A DNA stretch of 50,748 bases, taken from contig CADCUI010000012.1 in the NCBI GenBank assembly GCA_902805845.1, positions 1 through 50,748 on the forward strand. The letters run 5' to 3'. Positions within the stretch are counted from its first letter, which is position 1. The number at the start of each line of letters is the position of its first letter. The notes under the pieces are model-generated. The model did not search any database. It was not told where the DNA came from and was given only the letters and a program-made list of their open reading frames with translations. The DNA comes from an uncultured Nocardioidaceae bacterium. Its GTDB lineage: Bacteria; Actinomycetota; Actinomycetes; Propionibacteriales; Nocardioidaceae. A program made the position numbers and the translations under genes. Positions 42,246-50,748 of this stretch are shown piece after piece.

Positions 42246-43760
42246 TCAGTGTCCGGCTTCGGCGGTGGTGTTGAGGACGTTGATGTCGCGGAACAGCGCG
42301 CTGGGGCAGCCGTGGGACACCGAGGCGACCTGGCCGGGTTGGGCCTTGCCGCAGTTGAAGGCGCCGCCGAGCACCCACGTCTGCGGCCCGCCGACCGCGG
42401 ACATGGAGCCCCAGAAGTCCGTCGTGGTCGCCTGGTAGGCCACGTCGCGGACCTGCCCTGCCAGCCGCCCGTCGGTGATGCGGTAGAAGCGCTGGCCGGT
42501 GAACTGGAAGTTGTAGCGCTGCATGTCGATCGACCAGGACCGGTCGCCGACGACAAGAAGGCCGTGGTCGACGCCGGACACGAGCTCGTGGGTGCTCGGG
42601 CCGTCCGGCGCCGGCTGCACCGAGACGTTCGCCATCCGCTGGATCGGGATGTGTCCCGGGGAGTCGGCGTACGCACAGCCGTTGGAGCGGCCGTCGTTGA
42701 GCTCGGGATGGAGGGAGGCCATCGACCGGTCGAGCTGGTAGCCGACGAGGATTCCGTCGCGGACGATGTCCCAGCTCTGGGCGGCGACGCCCTCGTCGTC
42801 GTACCCGACCGTGGCGAGGCCGTGCTCGACGGTGCGGTCACCGGTGACGTGCAGGAGCCCGGAGCCGTACTGCAGCGAGCCGAGCCGGTCGAGGGTCGCG
42901 AACGAGGTGCCGGCGTAGTTGGCCTCGTAGCCGAGCGCCCGGTCGAGCTCGGTGGCGTGGCCGATGGACTCGTGGATGGTCAGCCACAGGTTGCTCGGGT
43001 CGATGACGAGGTCGTAGCGGCCGGGCTCCACCGAGGGCGCGCGCAGCTTCTCCTCCAGCAGAGAAGGGAGCTCGGCCAGCTCGGCGTCCCAGTCGTAGCC
43101 GGTGCCGGTGAGATACTCCCAGCCTCGGCCGGCCGGCGGCGCGATCGTGCGCATGGAGTCGAACACCCCGGCGTCGGTGTTGGTCCCGAACACCTCGACC
43201 GCCGGGTGGACGCGGACGCGCTGCTGGGTGGTGACGGTGCCGCTGAGGTCGGCGTAGAACTTTTGCTCGACGACCAGCTGTGCCGAGGCGCGGGCATGCT
43301 CGACACGCGGGTCGGCGACCAGGTCGGCGGTCCAGCTGGTCAGCAGCCCGACCTTGTCATCGAGGGGGACGTCGGATGGGTCGACGTCGTATGACGAGAT
43401 CCAGGTCTCGTCTGGGTGGACGGGCTCGGGCGCCAGCTCGACCGGCTTCCGGGTCATGGCCGCTGCCACCTCGGCGGTGCGGACCGCGGCTTCGGCGACC
43501 CGCTCGGCCTCTGCCCGGTCCAGCGTCACGCTGGAGGCGAACCCCCAGGCCCCGCGGTGGACCACGCGAACCGCGAAGCCCATGTCCTCGGCCTCGGCGG
43601 CACCGAGGAGGTGGCCGTCGCGGACACGCAGGTGCTGGTAGCGGATGCGCTCGAAGCGGAAGTCGGCGTGCTGGACACCGAGCCGGCGGGCTCGTTCCAG
43701 CGCGACCGACGCGAGGTCACGGTGGGGGAGCGCGAGGAACGCGGGGTCAATCTGGTGCAC
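42246..43760 (-). CDS. tldD: TldD-type metalloprotease, catalytic subunit
   Basis: This 504-residue protein of the TldD family keeps the zinc-binding motif H263-E-S-I-G-H268 in TIHESIGHATELDRALGYE. The N-terminal half has a DFRFERIRYQHLRVRDG strand typical of the family. I chose GTG 43760; the longer frame starts inside the 22-bp repeats (43778-43863). The ribosome-binding site is weak. It should pair with TldE downstream as a protease for small unfolded peptides. No ribosomally made peptide precursor was found next to it. Confidence 0.9.
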   Translation of the reverse strand: MHQIDPAFLALPHRDLASVALERARRLGVQHADFRFERIRYQHLRVRDGHLLGAAEAEDMGFAVRVVHRGAWGFASSVTLDRAEAERVAEAAVRTAEVAAAMTRKPVELAPEPVHPDETWISSYDVDPSDVPLDDKVGLLTSWTADLVADPRVEHARASAQLVVEQKFYADLSGTVTTQQRVRVHPAVEVFGTNTDAGVFDSMRTIAPPAGRGWEYLTGTGYDWDAELAELPSLLEEKLRAPSVEPGRYDLVIDPSNLWLTIHESIGHATELDRALGYEANYAGTSFATLDRLGSLQYGSGLLHVTGDRTVEHGLATVGYDDEGVAAQSWDIVRDGILVGYQLDRSMASLHPELNDGRSNGCAYADSPGHIPIQRMANVSVQPAPDGPSTHELVSGVDHGLLVVGDRSWSIDMQRYNFQFTGQRFYRITDGRLAGQVRDVAYQATTTDFWGSMSAVGGPQTWVLGGAFNCGKAQPGQVASVSHGCPSALFRDINVLNTTAEAGH

Positions 43761-43777
43761 CGTCTGACCGTACCTGT

Positions 43778-43863
43778 CGACCCGCCCACGATGTCTGCTC
43801 GAACCGCCCGGGATGCAGGCATCAGGGGCGGGTCGGGCAGACATGAGGGGCGGGTCGGCGGTC
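43778..43863. repeat. 22-bp repeats upstream of tldD (two inverted, two direct units)
   Basis: Units at 43778-43799 and 43800-43821 are in one orientation (CGACCCGCCCACGATGTCTG), and units at 43820-43841 and 43842-43863 in the other (CATGAGGGGCGGGTCGG). They meet head to head, so the RNA could fold. They sit between the start of tldD and the end of the HAD gene. The core is the same as at 15697 and 40759. Confidence 0.75.
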
Positions 43864-44365
43864 AGGTGCGGCCGTCCTGCTCCTGGGCCTGGTGGAGGGT
43901 GTCGGCCTCGCCCATCCAGGTGGCGGGCAGCACGTCGAACCCGGCCAGGCGGGCGGCCTCGAGCACGTCGGGGTCGTCGTCGACCAGGACCGCGACCGGC
44001 GCTCGCTGCGACAGGGTCCTGAGCATCTGCACCTTGAACTCGCGGGCCGGGCGGTAGTCCTTCTGCGGCCGCAGGTGCAGCTCTCCGGCGGGAAGCCCGT
44101 GCCGGGCGAACCAGGTCTCCGTGTCGCGTCGCAGCCGCTCGGGGCGTCCCGACAGGTAGACGACCTCGTAGACCTCCGCCAGCCGCCGGGCCATGTCGAC
44201 CCCGACCTCCAGCGGCGCGTCGGCCAGGGCCTCGCGGAAGAAGGAGGCCCAGTCCTTGGGCCGCCGGTCCAGGTGCTTGAGCCGGTGGCGTACGTCGGCC
44301 AGCACCCCGTCGATGTCGACCACCGCGAGCGCCCGTGAAGCTGCCTCCCCGGCCGGGCCGGTCAT
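43862..44365 (-). CDS. HAD-family phosphatase, polynucleotide 3'-phosphatase-like
   Basis: This 167-residue HAD hydrolase has the catalytic motif VVDIDGVLAD, the second motif in VVYLSGRPERLRRDT, and the final acidic pair in VAVLVDDDPDVLEAARL. The pattern DIDGxLA with SGRxExxRxDTxxW is close to the phosphatase half of T4 polynucleotide kinase. Its ATG overlaps the stop of sbcC by three bases, so it is translated with the SbcCD nuclease. A DNA-end-cleaning role is plausible; a small-molecule phosphatase is the alternative. Confidence 0.75.
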   Translation of the reverse strand: MTGPAGEAASRALAVVDIDGVLADVRHRLKHLDRRPKDWASFFREALADAPLEVGVDMARRLAEVYEVVYLSGRPERLRRDTETWFARHGLPAGELHLRPQKDYRPAREFKVQMLRTLSQRAPVAVLVDDDPDVLEAARLAGFDVLPATWMGEADTLHQAQEQDGRT

Positions 44366-47300
44366 GCGACGAGGGTACGCACCTCGACCGTCGAGCCCTC
44401 GCGCCCGATGTTGATGTGCACCTGGGTCGGGATCCGGTTTCGCAACTCGGTCACGTGGCTGACCACACCGACGGTGCGTCCACCGGCCCGCAGGGCGTCG
44501 ATGCGGTCCATGACGTCGTCGAGGGTGTCGGCGTCGAGCATCCCGAACCCTTCGTCGATGAAGAGGGTGTCGACCCGCAGCCCGCCTGACTCGTGCGCCA
44601 CCACATCGGCAAGCCCGAGCGCCAGGGCCAAGGAGACGACGAAGGTCTCACCTCCGGACAGCGTGGAGGGCGACCGGGCCTCGCCGGTCCAGTCGTCGAG
44701 CACCTCCAGCCCGAGCCCGGCCCGCGCGTTGCCCCGGACCGTGCCGCAGCGGCGCAACGTGTAGCGCTGCTCACGCATGTGGGAGAGCCGTTCGTTGGCC
44801 GCGTCCAGCACCTGGTCGAGCCGGGTCGCGAGGACGTACGACGAGAGTCGCATCTGCAGCTGGTTGTCGCTGCCCATGCCCCGCACCAACCGGGACATCC
44901 CCTCCGCCGTGTCGTGACGGCGGCGGTCCGGCTCCCACTCCCTGAGGGCCTCCTCGAGCTCGGTGGACAACGAGCGCAGCGCAGCGGTCGACGCCTGAGC
45001 GGCACCCAGGTCGGCCAGCAGCTCGCGGTGCTCCTTGTGGGCGACGGCGAGCGCCGACCGTGCGCCCGGGAGGTCCGGGCCAGGCGCCTCGGCAAGGGCC
45101 TTCAGCTCCTGGTCGTCCACCACGGCGAGCGCCCGGCGACGGCGCTCCTCTCGCTCCACGACGGCTCGGCGCAACGACTCCGCCTCCTCGGCGCTCAGCA
45201 GGGCGGCCCGGGCCTCGGTGGCCGAGGAGAACCCGAGCTCGACGCACGCCTCGTCGGCCCGGCTTGCACACTCCTGGCGGCGCGCCTCTGCGGCGGCGTG
45301 CACGGTCAGCGCCTCCAGCGCGGTCCCGACCTCGTCACGCAAGGACTCGCAGCGTGCCACTGCCTCCGCGACGCTGCCCTGCTGGACGCCGAGTGCGTCG
45401 GTGATGTCGGCCTCATGGGCAGCGACCGTCGACTTCATGGCTGCGATCCGGGCGACCGTCCGGGCAACGTCCAGCTGCACGCGCTCACGCTGCTCGGCCA
45501 GCGTCTGTGACTCCGCCTCCAGGGCGGCCAACGTGGCTTCGAGCCCGGGAAGCACACCTGCCGCCGCCTCGCCAGCCTCCACCTGAGCCCGGTGACGCCC
45601 GACCACCTGCGTGGCCTCGGCGATGTCCTGGCCGGCGGAGAGCTCTTCGAGGCGACGTACCCGCTGGGCGGACTCCTGGAGCTGCGTACGAAGCGATTCC
45701 GCCGCCACCTGCAGCCGCTCGTGGTCGTGTGCCGCTCGCCGCTGGTCGGCCTCCGTGACCGCGCCGGCCTCGGCGGTGGCGGGGTCCGGATGCTCGTGGC
45801 TGCCGCAGACGGCGCACGGCTGCCCCTCGTCCAGCTGGCCCGCGAGCTCGGCTGCCATGCCGAGGAGACGCTGCTCCACGACGTCGAGGTGACGGGCGCG
45901 GGCGTCCGAGGCGTGGTCGCGGGCGTCGGCATGCTGCGCCCGCAGGCTGTCGTGCTCGTGCCGTGCGGCTGGGAAAGCCGTCGCCGCGTCGAGCCGGACG
46001 AGGCTGTCCTGCCACCGGAGCTGGGCGCCCTCCCACAGAGCCGCGGCGGCACGGGCGTCGGTCACCCTGACCACGAGCCTCTCGTGCTCGGAGGGGATCG
46101 CGGTGATCCGCTCGGCTACGGCCTCGAGCGCGCCTTGATGGTCGACCAGCTCCTCCCCGGTGGCGGCCAGCACCGACCGGGCATCGGTGAGGGCCTCCTC
46201 GCGGGTCACCAGACCGGAGAGACGACCGAGCCGACCGGCGAGGGCCGCCCGGGCCGCCTCGAGGTCGCCGCGGTCGAGCGTCTCGACGTCGAGGGTCTTG
46301 CGACCACGGGTCTCGAGGCCGAGCTCCTCCGCGACCGTGCACACCGGCGCGAGGGCTGCTGCCCGCCGCTCCGCGGCACGTCGGACGTCCAGGTCGAGCT
46401 GCCGCAGTGGCGCCAGCAACGGCGTGAGCCGGGCGGCGGCCTGGTGGCGGTCGAGCGCCTGCGCAGCCGACTCGGCAGTCGAGTCGGCCTCGATCTCGTC
46501 CAGGGCCGACTGGGCTGCTGCGCGGCTGCGGCGTGCGGCGTCCCGGCGGAGCGCCAGGTCGTGGGCAGCCGCCGCGTCCTGCTCCTGCTGCTGGGCGGCC
46601 CGCTCCTCGGCCACCCGGCGGGTGAGCTGGTCCTCGGCCAGCGTGAGCAGGGAAGCCGACCAGGCGGCGGCGGCCGATGCGACGTCCCCGAGACGATCCG
46701 ACGCCATCGCCGTGGCCAGCGGCTCCGGCGGCTCGGCCCGGGACCGGTGCCCGATCGTGGCGAGGAGGTGCGACACGCGGCGTTCGCCGTGACCGGCGCG
46801 GTTCGAGAGCTCCCGGGTGTGGTCGCGCATCCAGTCCTCGATGCGCGCGAAGCGCTGGGTGTGGAAGAGCCGCTCGAGCACTCCCTGCCGCTCGTCCGAG
46901 GACGCCCGCAGGAAGGTCTGGAACTCGCCCTGCGGCAGCAGCACCACCTGCATGAACTGCTCCGACCGCATGCCGAGGGCCAGGCACAGCTCGTGACCGA
47001 CCTCGGCGATGCGGGAGGTGACGAGCCGCTCCGTGCCGCCGTCGGCGATCTCGACCAAGGTGGCGCTGGCGTTCTCCTTGGTGAAGCCCGTGCCGCGTCG
47101 CTTCTCCCGCAGCCACTCGGGGGAGCGGGTGATGCGGTAGCGGCGCTCGCCGAGCGTGGCCTCGAGCACGACCTCCGGCCGGCTGCCGGACGGCGCGTGG
47201 TGCGAGCGCAGCGACCGCACGTCCCGAACACCCGGGACCACGCCGTAGAAGGCGAAGCACACGGCGTCGAGGAGGCTCGTCTTCCCCGCCCCCGTGGGGC

Positions 47301-47403
47301 CGGTCATCAAGAACACCCCCGACTCGTTGAGCTCGTCGAAGTCCACCGTCTCGGTGCCGGCGTAGGGGCCGAAGGCGGTCACGGTCAGCCGGTGCAGGCG
47401 CAT
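44362..47403 (-). CDS. sbcC: SbcC-type ATPase subunit of the SbcCD nuclease
   Basis: This 1013-residue Rad50-like protein has a Walker A motif GPTGAGKT (35-42). A long charged coiled-coil region (about 200-840) is centred on a zinc hook C530-A-V-C533. A C-terminal ATPase half follows with STLSGGETFVVSLALALG and LFIDEGFGMLD. Together with SbcD it opens hairpins and processes blocked double-strand ends. The ATG at 47403 follows the sbcD stop by one base; the frame extends upstream but only through sbcD sequence. It overlaps the HAD gene by four bases. Confidence 0.93.
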   Translation of the reverse strand: MRLHRLTVTAFGPYAGTETVDFDELNESGVFLMTGPTGAGKTSLLDAVCFAFYGVVPGVRDVRSLRSHHAPSGSRPEVVLEATLGERRYRITRSPEWLREKRRGTGFTKENASATLVEIADGGTERLVTSRIAEVGHELCLALGMRSEQFMQVVLLPQGEFQTFLRASSDERQGVLERLFHTQRFARIEDWMRDHTRELSNRAGHGERRVSHLLATIGHRSRAEPPEPLATAMASDRLGDVASAAAAWSASLLTLAEDQLTRRVAEERAAQQQEQDAAAAHDLALRRDAARRSRAAAQSALDEIEADSTAESAAQALDRHQAAARLTPLLAPLRQLDLDVRRAAERRAAALAPVCTVAEELGLETRGRKTLDVETLDRGDLEAARAALAGRLGRLSGLVTREEALTDARSVLAATGEELVDHQGALEAVAERITAIPSEHERLVVRVTDARAAAALWEGAQLRWQDSLVRLDAATAFPAARHEHDSLRAQHADARDHASDARARHLDVVEQRLLGMAAELAGQLDEGQPCAVCGSHEHPDPATAEAGAVTEADQRRAAHDHERLQVAAESLRTQLQESAQRVRRLEELSAGQDIAEATQVVGRHRAQVEAGEAAAGVLPGLEATLAALEAESQTLAEQRERVQLDVARTVARIAAMKSTVAAHEADITDALGVQQGSVAEAVARCESLRDEVGTALEALTVHAAAEARRQECASRADEACVELGFSSATEARAALLSAEEAESLRRAVVEREERRRRALAVVDDQELKALAEAPGPDLPGARSALAVAHKEHRELLADLGAAQASTAALRSLSTELEEALREWEPDRRRHDTAEGMSRLVRGMGSDNQLQMRLSSYVLATRLDQVLDAANERLSHMREQRYTLRRCGTVRGNARAGLGLEVLDDWTGEARSPSTLSGGETFVVSLALALGLADVVAHESGGLRVDTLFIDEGFGMLDADTLDDVMDRIDALRAGGRTVGVVSHVTELRNRIPTQVHINIGREGSTVEVRTLVA

Positions 47404-47404
47404 C

Positions 47405-48676
47405 TCACACCGCCTCCTGCCGACGAACCTGCCGACGCCGGAGCTGGGCCTGCCCCTGTGCCTCTGCCTGTGCCTGGCCCTGGGGCTGGGGCTGGCGCTG
47501 GGAGCGACGGTCCGCGTCGGGGTCCTCGCTCGCTCGACACGACTCACACGCCAGCTGGAGCAGCAGCTCCTCCTCGGTGGTGGCCTCCAGGGCCCGGACG
47601 TCCTCGACGAAGCCGAGGGCGATGTCGAGGTCGCTGCGCCCGACGAGGTGCGGCAGCACCGGCCCGCGGCCGGACCCCTGGCGCCCCTCGGGCTCAAAGG
47701 CCAGCGTCAGCGTGTGCGGAAAGCGTCGCCGCAGCCGCTCCATCGCCAGCGGGGGGCGCTGCGGGTCGGTCAGCGTCGCCGCCAGCCACCGGTCCTCGAG
47801 GGGGGCATGCTCTGCTGCGGTGAGCAGGTCGTCCAGCCGGCCGCGGACCTGCGCCAACCGGCGGGGGACCGGGGCCGCGACGAAGTCGGCCCGCGTCAGG
47901 CCGGAGGCACCCAGCTCCACGAGCCAGGAGCCCTTGGTGTGGGTGGTCTCGGAGAACGAGTAGGCGAGGGGAGACCCGCTGTAGCGGGCGGTCTCGGTCA
48001 GCGTGGCACGGCCGTGGAGGTGACCCAGCGCGGCGTAGGACACGCCGGCGAACACCGAGGTCGGGGTGATCTGCAGCCCGCCCACCGTGATGTCGCGCTC
48101 GCTGTCGGAGGACATGGCCGGGGCCGCGTCGGGCGACCCGGCCACGAAGGCGTGCGCCAGGACGACCGACCGGCAGCCCCGGGTGGCGAGGTCGGCGTGG
48201 ACCCGCTGCATGGCGGCACGCAGGGCGGCCTCGTGCGTGCGGGACGTCAGCGCCCACGGCTGTCGAACGGCGTCGGGCTCGAGATAGGGCAGGCCGTAGA
48301 CCGCCACGGGTCCGTGGGCGTCCTCCACGACGACCGGCGTGCCGACGTCCTGCCACCGGGTCCGCAGGTGGACGCCGGCGGCGTCGCTGAGCCGGGCGTT
48401 GAACCCCAGCCGGATGGCGGAGTCGTGGTTGCCGCTGGTGACGACGGTGCGGACGCCGGTGGCCGCCAGCCGGGCGAGCGTGTCGCCGGTGAGCTCGACG
48501 GCGTCCACCGGGGGGAGTGCGCGGTCGTAGACGTCTCCGGACACCACGACGAGGTCGACGCGCTCGCTGACGACGGTGCCGACCAGGTGGTCGAGGAACT
48601 CCGCCTGTGCGTCGATCATCGCGACGCCGTGGAACGAGCGGCCGAGATGCCAGTCGGAGGTGTGGAGGATGCGCAC
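47405..48676 (-). CDS. sbcD: SbcD-type nuclease subunit of SbcCD
   Basis: This 423-residue Mre11-like metallophosphatase has motifs HTSDWHLGR, VVSGDVYDRA, VTSGNHDSAI and a later GHLHG. The last 35 residues are unusual: a Gln/Ala/Arg-rich tail (RQPQPQGQAQAEAQGQAQL) encoded by a hexamer-like DNA repeat near 47430-47500. It is likely disordered and may have arisen by slippage. The gene lies directly in front of sbcC and may be first of a three-gene operon. Confidence 0.93.
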   Translation of the reverse strand: MRILHTSDWHLGRSFHGVAMIDAQAEFLDHLVGTVVSERVDLVVVSGDVYDRALPPVDAVELTGDTLARLAATGVRTVVTSGNHDSAIRLGFNARLSDAAGVHLRTRWQDVGTPVVVEDAHGPVAVYGLPYLEPDAVRQPWALTSRTHEAALRAAMQRVHADLATRGCRSVVLAHAFVAGSPDAAPAMSSDSERDITVGGLQITPTSVFAGVSYAALGHLHGRATLTETARYSGSPLAYSFSETTHTKGSWLVELGASGLTRADFVAAPVPRRLAQVRGRLDDLLTAAEHAPLEDRWLAATLTDPQRPPLAMERLRRRFPHTLTLAFEPEGRQGSGRGPVLPHLVGRSDLDIALGFVEDVRALEATTEEELLLQLACESCRASEDPDADRRSQRQPQPQGQAQAEAQGQAQLRRRQVRRQEAV

Positions 48677-48713
48677 ACGAGGACCGTAGGAAAGGGCTCC
48701 GACAGTTTCGGGC

Positions 48714-49571
48714 TCACACGCCGATGCGGTCGCTCCCGGCGTACACCACGAAGCGCTGGGCCGACAAGAATCCGACCAGCCCGAGCCCCGCCTGGTCGGC
48801 GAGTCGGACGGCGAGCGAGGAGGGGGCGCCGAGGCCGGCGAGTACGCCGATGCCTGCGGCCACGGCCTTCTGCACGACCTCGAAGCCGATCCGCCCGCTG
48901 ACGCAGAGCAGGGGAGCCGCGGGGGGAAGCCCTTCGAGCACCCGGGCCCCGACGACCTTGTCCACGGCGTTGTGGCGCCCGATGTCCTCCCGGAGCAGCA
49001 TCAGCTCGCCGGTCGTGGTGAAGAGACCGGCCGCGTGCAGGCCACCGGTCGAGGCGAACACCCGCTGCGACTCCCGCAGCCGGTCGGGAAGTGCGCGGAG
49101 GACGTCGCCGCCGATCTTGCTCGGGTCGGTGCCGGGCTCGCCCTGGACCGCGGTGAGCCCCAGCACCTCCTCGATGCTGTCCGCGCCGCAGACGCCGCAG
49201 GCCGAGGAGGCGGCGGTGACGGTGTCGGAGCGCGTCGACGGGGACCGGGGAGGGGGGGCCTGCAGGCTCACCGTGACCACGTTGAACTCCTGCTCGGGGC
49301 TGAGCCGCCGGTCGGTGCAGTACCCGACCGAGCCGAGCAGGCTCGGGGTGAGGAGCCCCTCGGCGAAGAGGAGTCCGGTGGCGAGCTCGAAGTCGTGCCC
49401 GGGGGTCCGCATCGTCACCGCGACCCGCTCCGCGGGCCGGCCGGGCCAGGCCAGCCGGATCTCCAACGGCTCCTCGGTGGCGACCCGGTCCTCGCGCGCC
49501 ATGAAGGCACCAGCGGCGTGCTCCCGCACCCGCACCCGCACCGAGAGTCCGGGACGGCGGGCGAGGTGCAT
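48714..49571 (-). CDS. fdhD: Sulfur carrier/sulfurtransferase FdhD for formate dehydrogenase
   Basis: This 285-residue protein transfers sulfur to the molybdenum cofactor of formate dehydrogenase. The cysteine motif is C125-G-V-C128 in SSACGVCGADSIEEV. Other markers are GHDFELATGLLFAEG, FASTGGLHAAGLF, LREDIGRHNAVDKVVG and SGRIGFEVVQKA. I chose ATG 49571; an ATG at 49601 would extend it by ten residues. No formate dehydrogenase subunit is in the window. Confidence 0.93.
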   Translation of the reverse strand: MHLARRPGLSVRVRVREHAAGAFMAREDRVATEEPLEIRLAWPGRPAERVAVTMRTPGHDFELATGLLFAEGLLTPSLLGSVGYCTDRRLSPEQEFNVVTVSLQAPPPRSPSTRSDTVTAASSACGVCGADSIEEVLGLTAVQGEPGTDPSKIGGDVLRALPDRLRESQRVFASTGGLHAAGLFTTTGELMLLREDIGRHNAVDKVVGARVLEGLPPAAPLLCVSGRIGFEVVQKAVAAGIGVLAGLGAPSSLAVRLADQAGLGLVGFLSAQRFVVYAGSDRIGV

Positions 49572-49648
49572 GTCGCCAGCGTAGGCCGCCCACGAGGGCA
49601 CGCCGAGTGATGGGAACCCCGTTGGCGGCTTTCGGTAGGTTGCCTGCC

Positions 49649-50083
49649 ATGAGGGTTCCGGGACGTGGAGCGATCAAGCGGATCGTCCTGGAGTCGGTCG
49701 GCTGGCTGCTCGTTGTCGCCGGGATCGCGGCCCTGATCCTGCCCGGCCCCGGCCTCATCATGCTCTTCGGAGGGCTGGCGATCCTCTCGCAGCAGTACGA
49801 GTGGGCCGAGCGGCGCATGCGCCCGGTGGAGGTGCGCGCCAAGAAGGCCGCCGCGGAGAGCGTGCAGACCTGGCCACGGATCCTGGGGTCGACGCTCGGT
49901 GCGTTGGTGATCACCGGGCTCGGCGTGCTCTGGGCGGTCAAGCCGTCGGTCCCGGACTGGTGGCCGCTGCAGGACGCGTTCTGGCTGCCCGGGGGACTGG
50001 CGACCGGCCTGACCCTGGTCGCCTCGGGGTTCATCGCCCTGGGGCTGGTGGGGTACAGCTACCGGACCTATCGGAGTGGTTAG
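49649..50083 (+). CDS. PGPGW-motif membrane protein
   Basis: This 144-residue membrane protein has the PGPGW family pattern, here as LILPGPGLIMLFGGLAILSQ followed by an amphipathic segment (YEWAERRMRPVEVRAKKA). Two further helices follow (LGSTLGALVITGLGVLWAV and GLATGLTLVASGFIALG). I chose ATG 49649. No strong ribosome-binding site is visible. It diverges from fdhD with a 77-bp gap. Function unknown. Confidence 0.75.
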   Translation: MRVPGRGAIKRIVLESVGWLLVVAGIAALILPGPGLIMLFGGLAILSQQYEWAERRMRPVEVRAKKAAAESVQTWPRILGSTLGALVITGLGVLWAVKPSVPDWWPLQDAFWLPGGLATGLTLVASGFIALGLVGYSYRTYRSG

Positions 50084-50572
50084 CTGGCGTACCAAGTTCA
50101 GTCGTGTTCCGTAGGTCCATCTGGTCGACCCGGTTGGCTGGCGGGCAGCAGGCCGGGTGAGCCGGCCTGTTCAAGGCACGCAAACGGCAGCGGGGCGCCC
50201 GGCCCAGAAGTCCCGCGACTCCTACTGTCCTGACCAGTCGGCGTGGGGGCTGGAGCGGGGATCACTCACTGCCGCAGGTCAGGTGGCGCTTCCGCGCCTG
50301 GCTGGTCTGGGCCCCGTCGGCGAGGCCGGCTTGGGAATCACGTACTCCTGATCAGTCGATCGTCGCAAGAACAGGAACCACCGCTTCTCTAAAGAGCCCC
50401 GAGCAGGACCACCAGCGGAGGGACGTTCGTGCAGTGAGCGGATGATTGATCAGAGGTCCCCTGACGCGGGGTTGGGTTCGAGGGGAGGTGGCCCGCGAAA
50501 AGTCACCGTCCTTGGTGCCCAGGCGTCTTCTGAGTGCACCCTTGCAGGAGGGCGGCGGGACGGAGGAGTCGC
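50084..50572. other. Gene-poor intergenic region of lower GC
   Basis: This 489-bp stretch has no coding region I can support. It holds a pair of similar motifs (TCCTGACCAGTCG near 50229 and TCCTGATCAGTCG near 50346) and a short match to the 22-bp repeat (TCTGGTCGACCCG near 50120). Base composition looks less GC-rich than elsewhere. A ribosome-binding site for the next gene begins at 50561. Confidence 0.6.
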
Positions 50573-50748
50573 ATGGCTCGCGATGACACCCGCTCCGCGG
50601 CCGATTTCGACCAGTTCTATACCGCTACTGCATCCGGAATGGCGCGTGCCCTGGTAGCACTCACAGGTGACCTCGCCGAGGCTGAGGATGTCACCCAGGA
50701 GGCGTACGAGCGGGCCTGGCTCCATTCGTCGGCGGTGTCGGACCGCGG
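50573..50748 (+). CDS. ECF-type RNA polymerase sigma factor (3' partial)
   Basis: The first 58 residues of an ECF sigma factor are visible before the window ends. ATG 50573 follows CGGAGGAG. The segment FDQFYTATASGMARALVALT with DLAEAEDVTQEAYERAW is sigma region 2, including the DVTQE motif that binds the -10 element. In contrast to the degenerate protein at 15223, the key residues are kept. Region 4 and any anti-sigma partner lie beyond the edge. Confidence 0.88.
   Translation, partial: MARDDTRSAADFDQFYTATASGMARALVALTGDLAEAEDVTQEAYERAWLHSSAVSDR

Noticed and set aside
43761-43844. An N-terminal extension of TldD into the repeats
   Set aside because: The added residues are encoded by the 22-bp repeats, which recur in other intergenic gaps and are not conserved protein.

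Overview
This is a very GC-rich chromosomal window with many GTG starts and tightly packed, often ATGA-overlapping genes. It looks like a high-GC actinobacterium, most likely Nocardioides or a relative. Three things support this: a mycothiol-type ligase (mshC), an actinobacterial zinc-ribbon/FHA GarA, and a block (30420-39224) that follows the order of Mycobacterium tuberculosis Rv1822-Rv1832. The genus is an inference from style; the class Actinomycetes is well supported.

1-15083: one apparent thirteen-gene plus-strand operon, already open at the left edge. It starts with a peptide/opine-type ABC importer (two permeases and a fused double ATPase) and a beta-lactamase-fold hydrolase. A carnitine-type catabolic set follows: a BKACE-family dehydrocarnitine cleavage enzyme, a carnitine 3-dehydrogenase-like enzyme, two hotdog thioesterases, an acyl-CoA dehydrogenase, a single-chain NDP-forming acyl-CoA synthetase and a very recognisable CaiD. 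Read together, these could take gamma-butyrobetaine or crotonobetaine through CoA esters to L-carnitine, 3-dehydrocarnitine and glycine betaine. The operon ends with a sulfatase and its own formylglycine-generating enzyme. Their link to carnitine chemistry is unexplained and is the most interesting open question here.

15223-29788: mixed genes. They include a degenerate sigma-factor-like protein, a thioredoxin-reductase-like flavoprotein, a large nitrilase-superfamily-like protein, a secreted CHAP protein with Ig-like repeats, and a CUT1 sugar importer without its own ATPase. Then come a YpsA/SLOG-type putative molybdenum carrier, a histidine phosphatase, NAD(P)HX dehydratase, a DUF4032 kinase-like protein, mshC, a eukaryotic-type topoisomerase IB and two tiny membrane proteins.

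29789-39224: a self-contained unit for a 50-residue cysteine-rich protein with a strong intrinsic terminator. After it comes the conserved cell-envelope/glycine-cleavage block: a CDP-alcohol phosphatidyltransferase, two DUF881 proteins flanking a DUF1290 protein, gcvH, garA, an ftsR-type MerR gene, a bifunctional nuclease, a second MerR gene, and gcvP behind a glycine riboswitch.

39225-50748: a 32-bp tandem repeat, a second beta-lactamase-fold protein, the TldE/TldD protease pair, a HAD phosphatase coupled to sbcC and sbcD, fdhD, a PGPGW membrane protein, a gene-poor stretch and the start of an ECF sigma factor. A 22-bp intergenic repeat family occurs at three places (15697, 40759, 43778). 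No tRNA, rRNA, CRISPR array, transposase or prophage was recognised.
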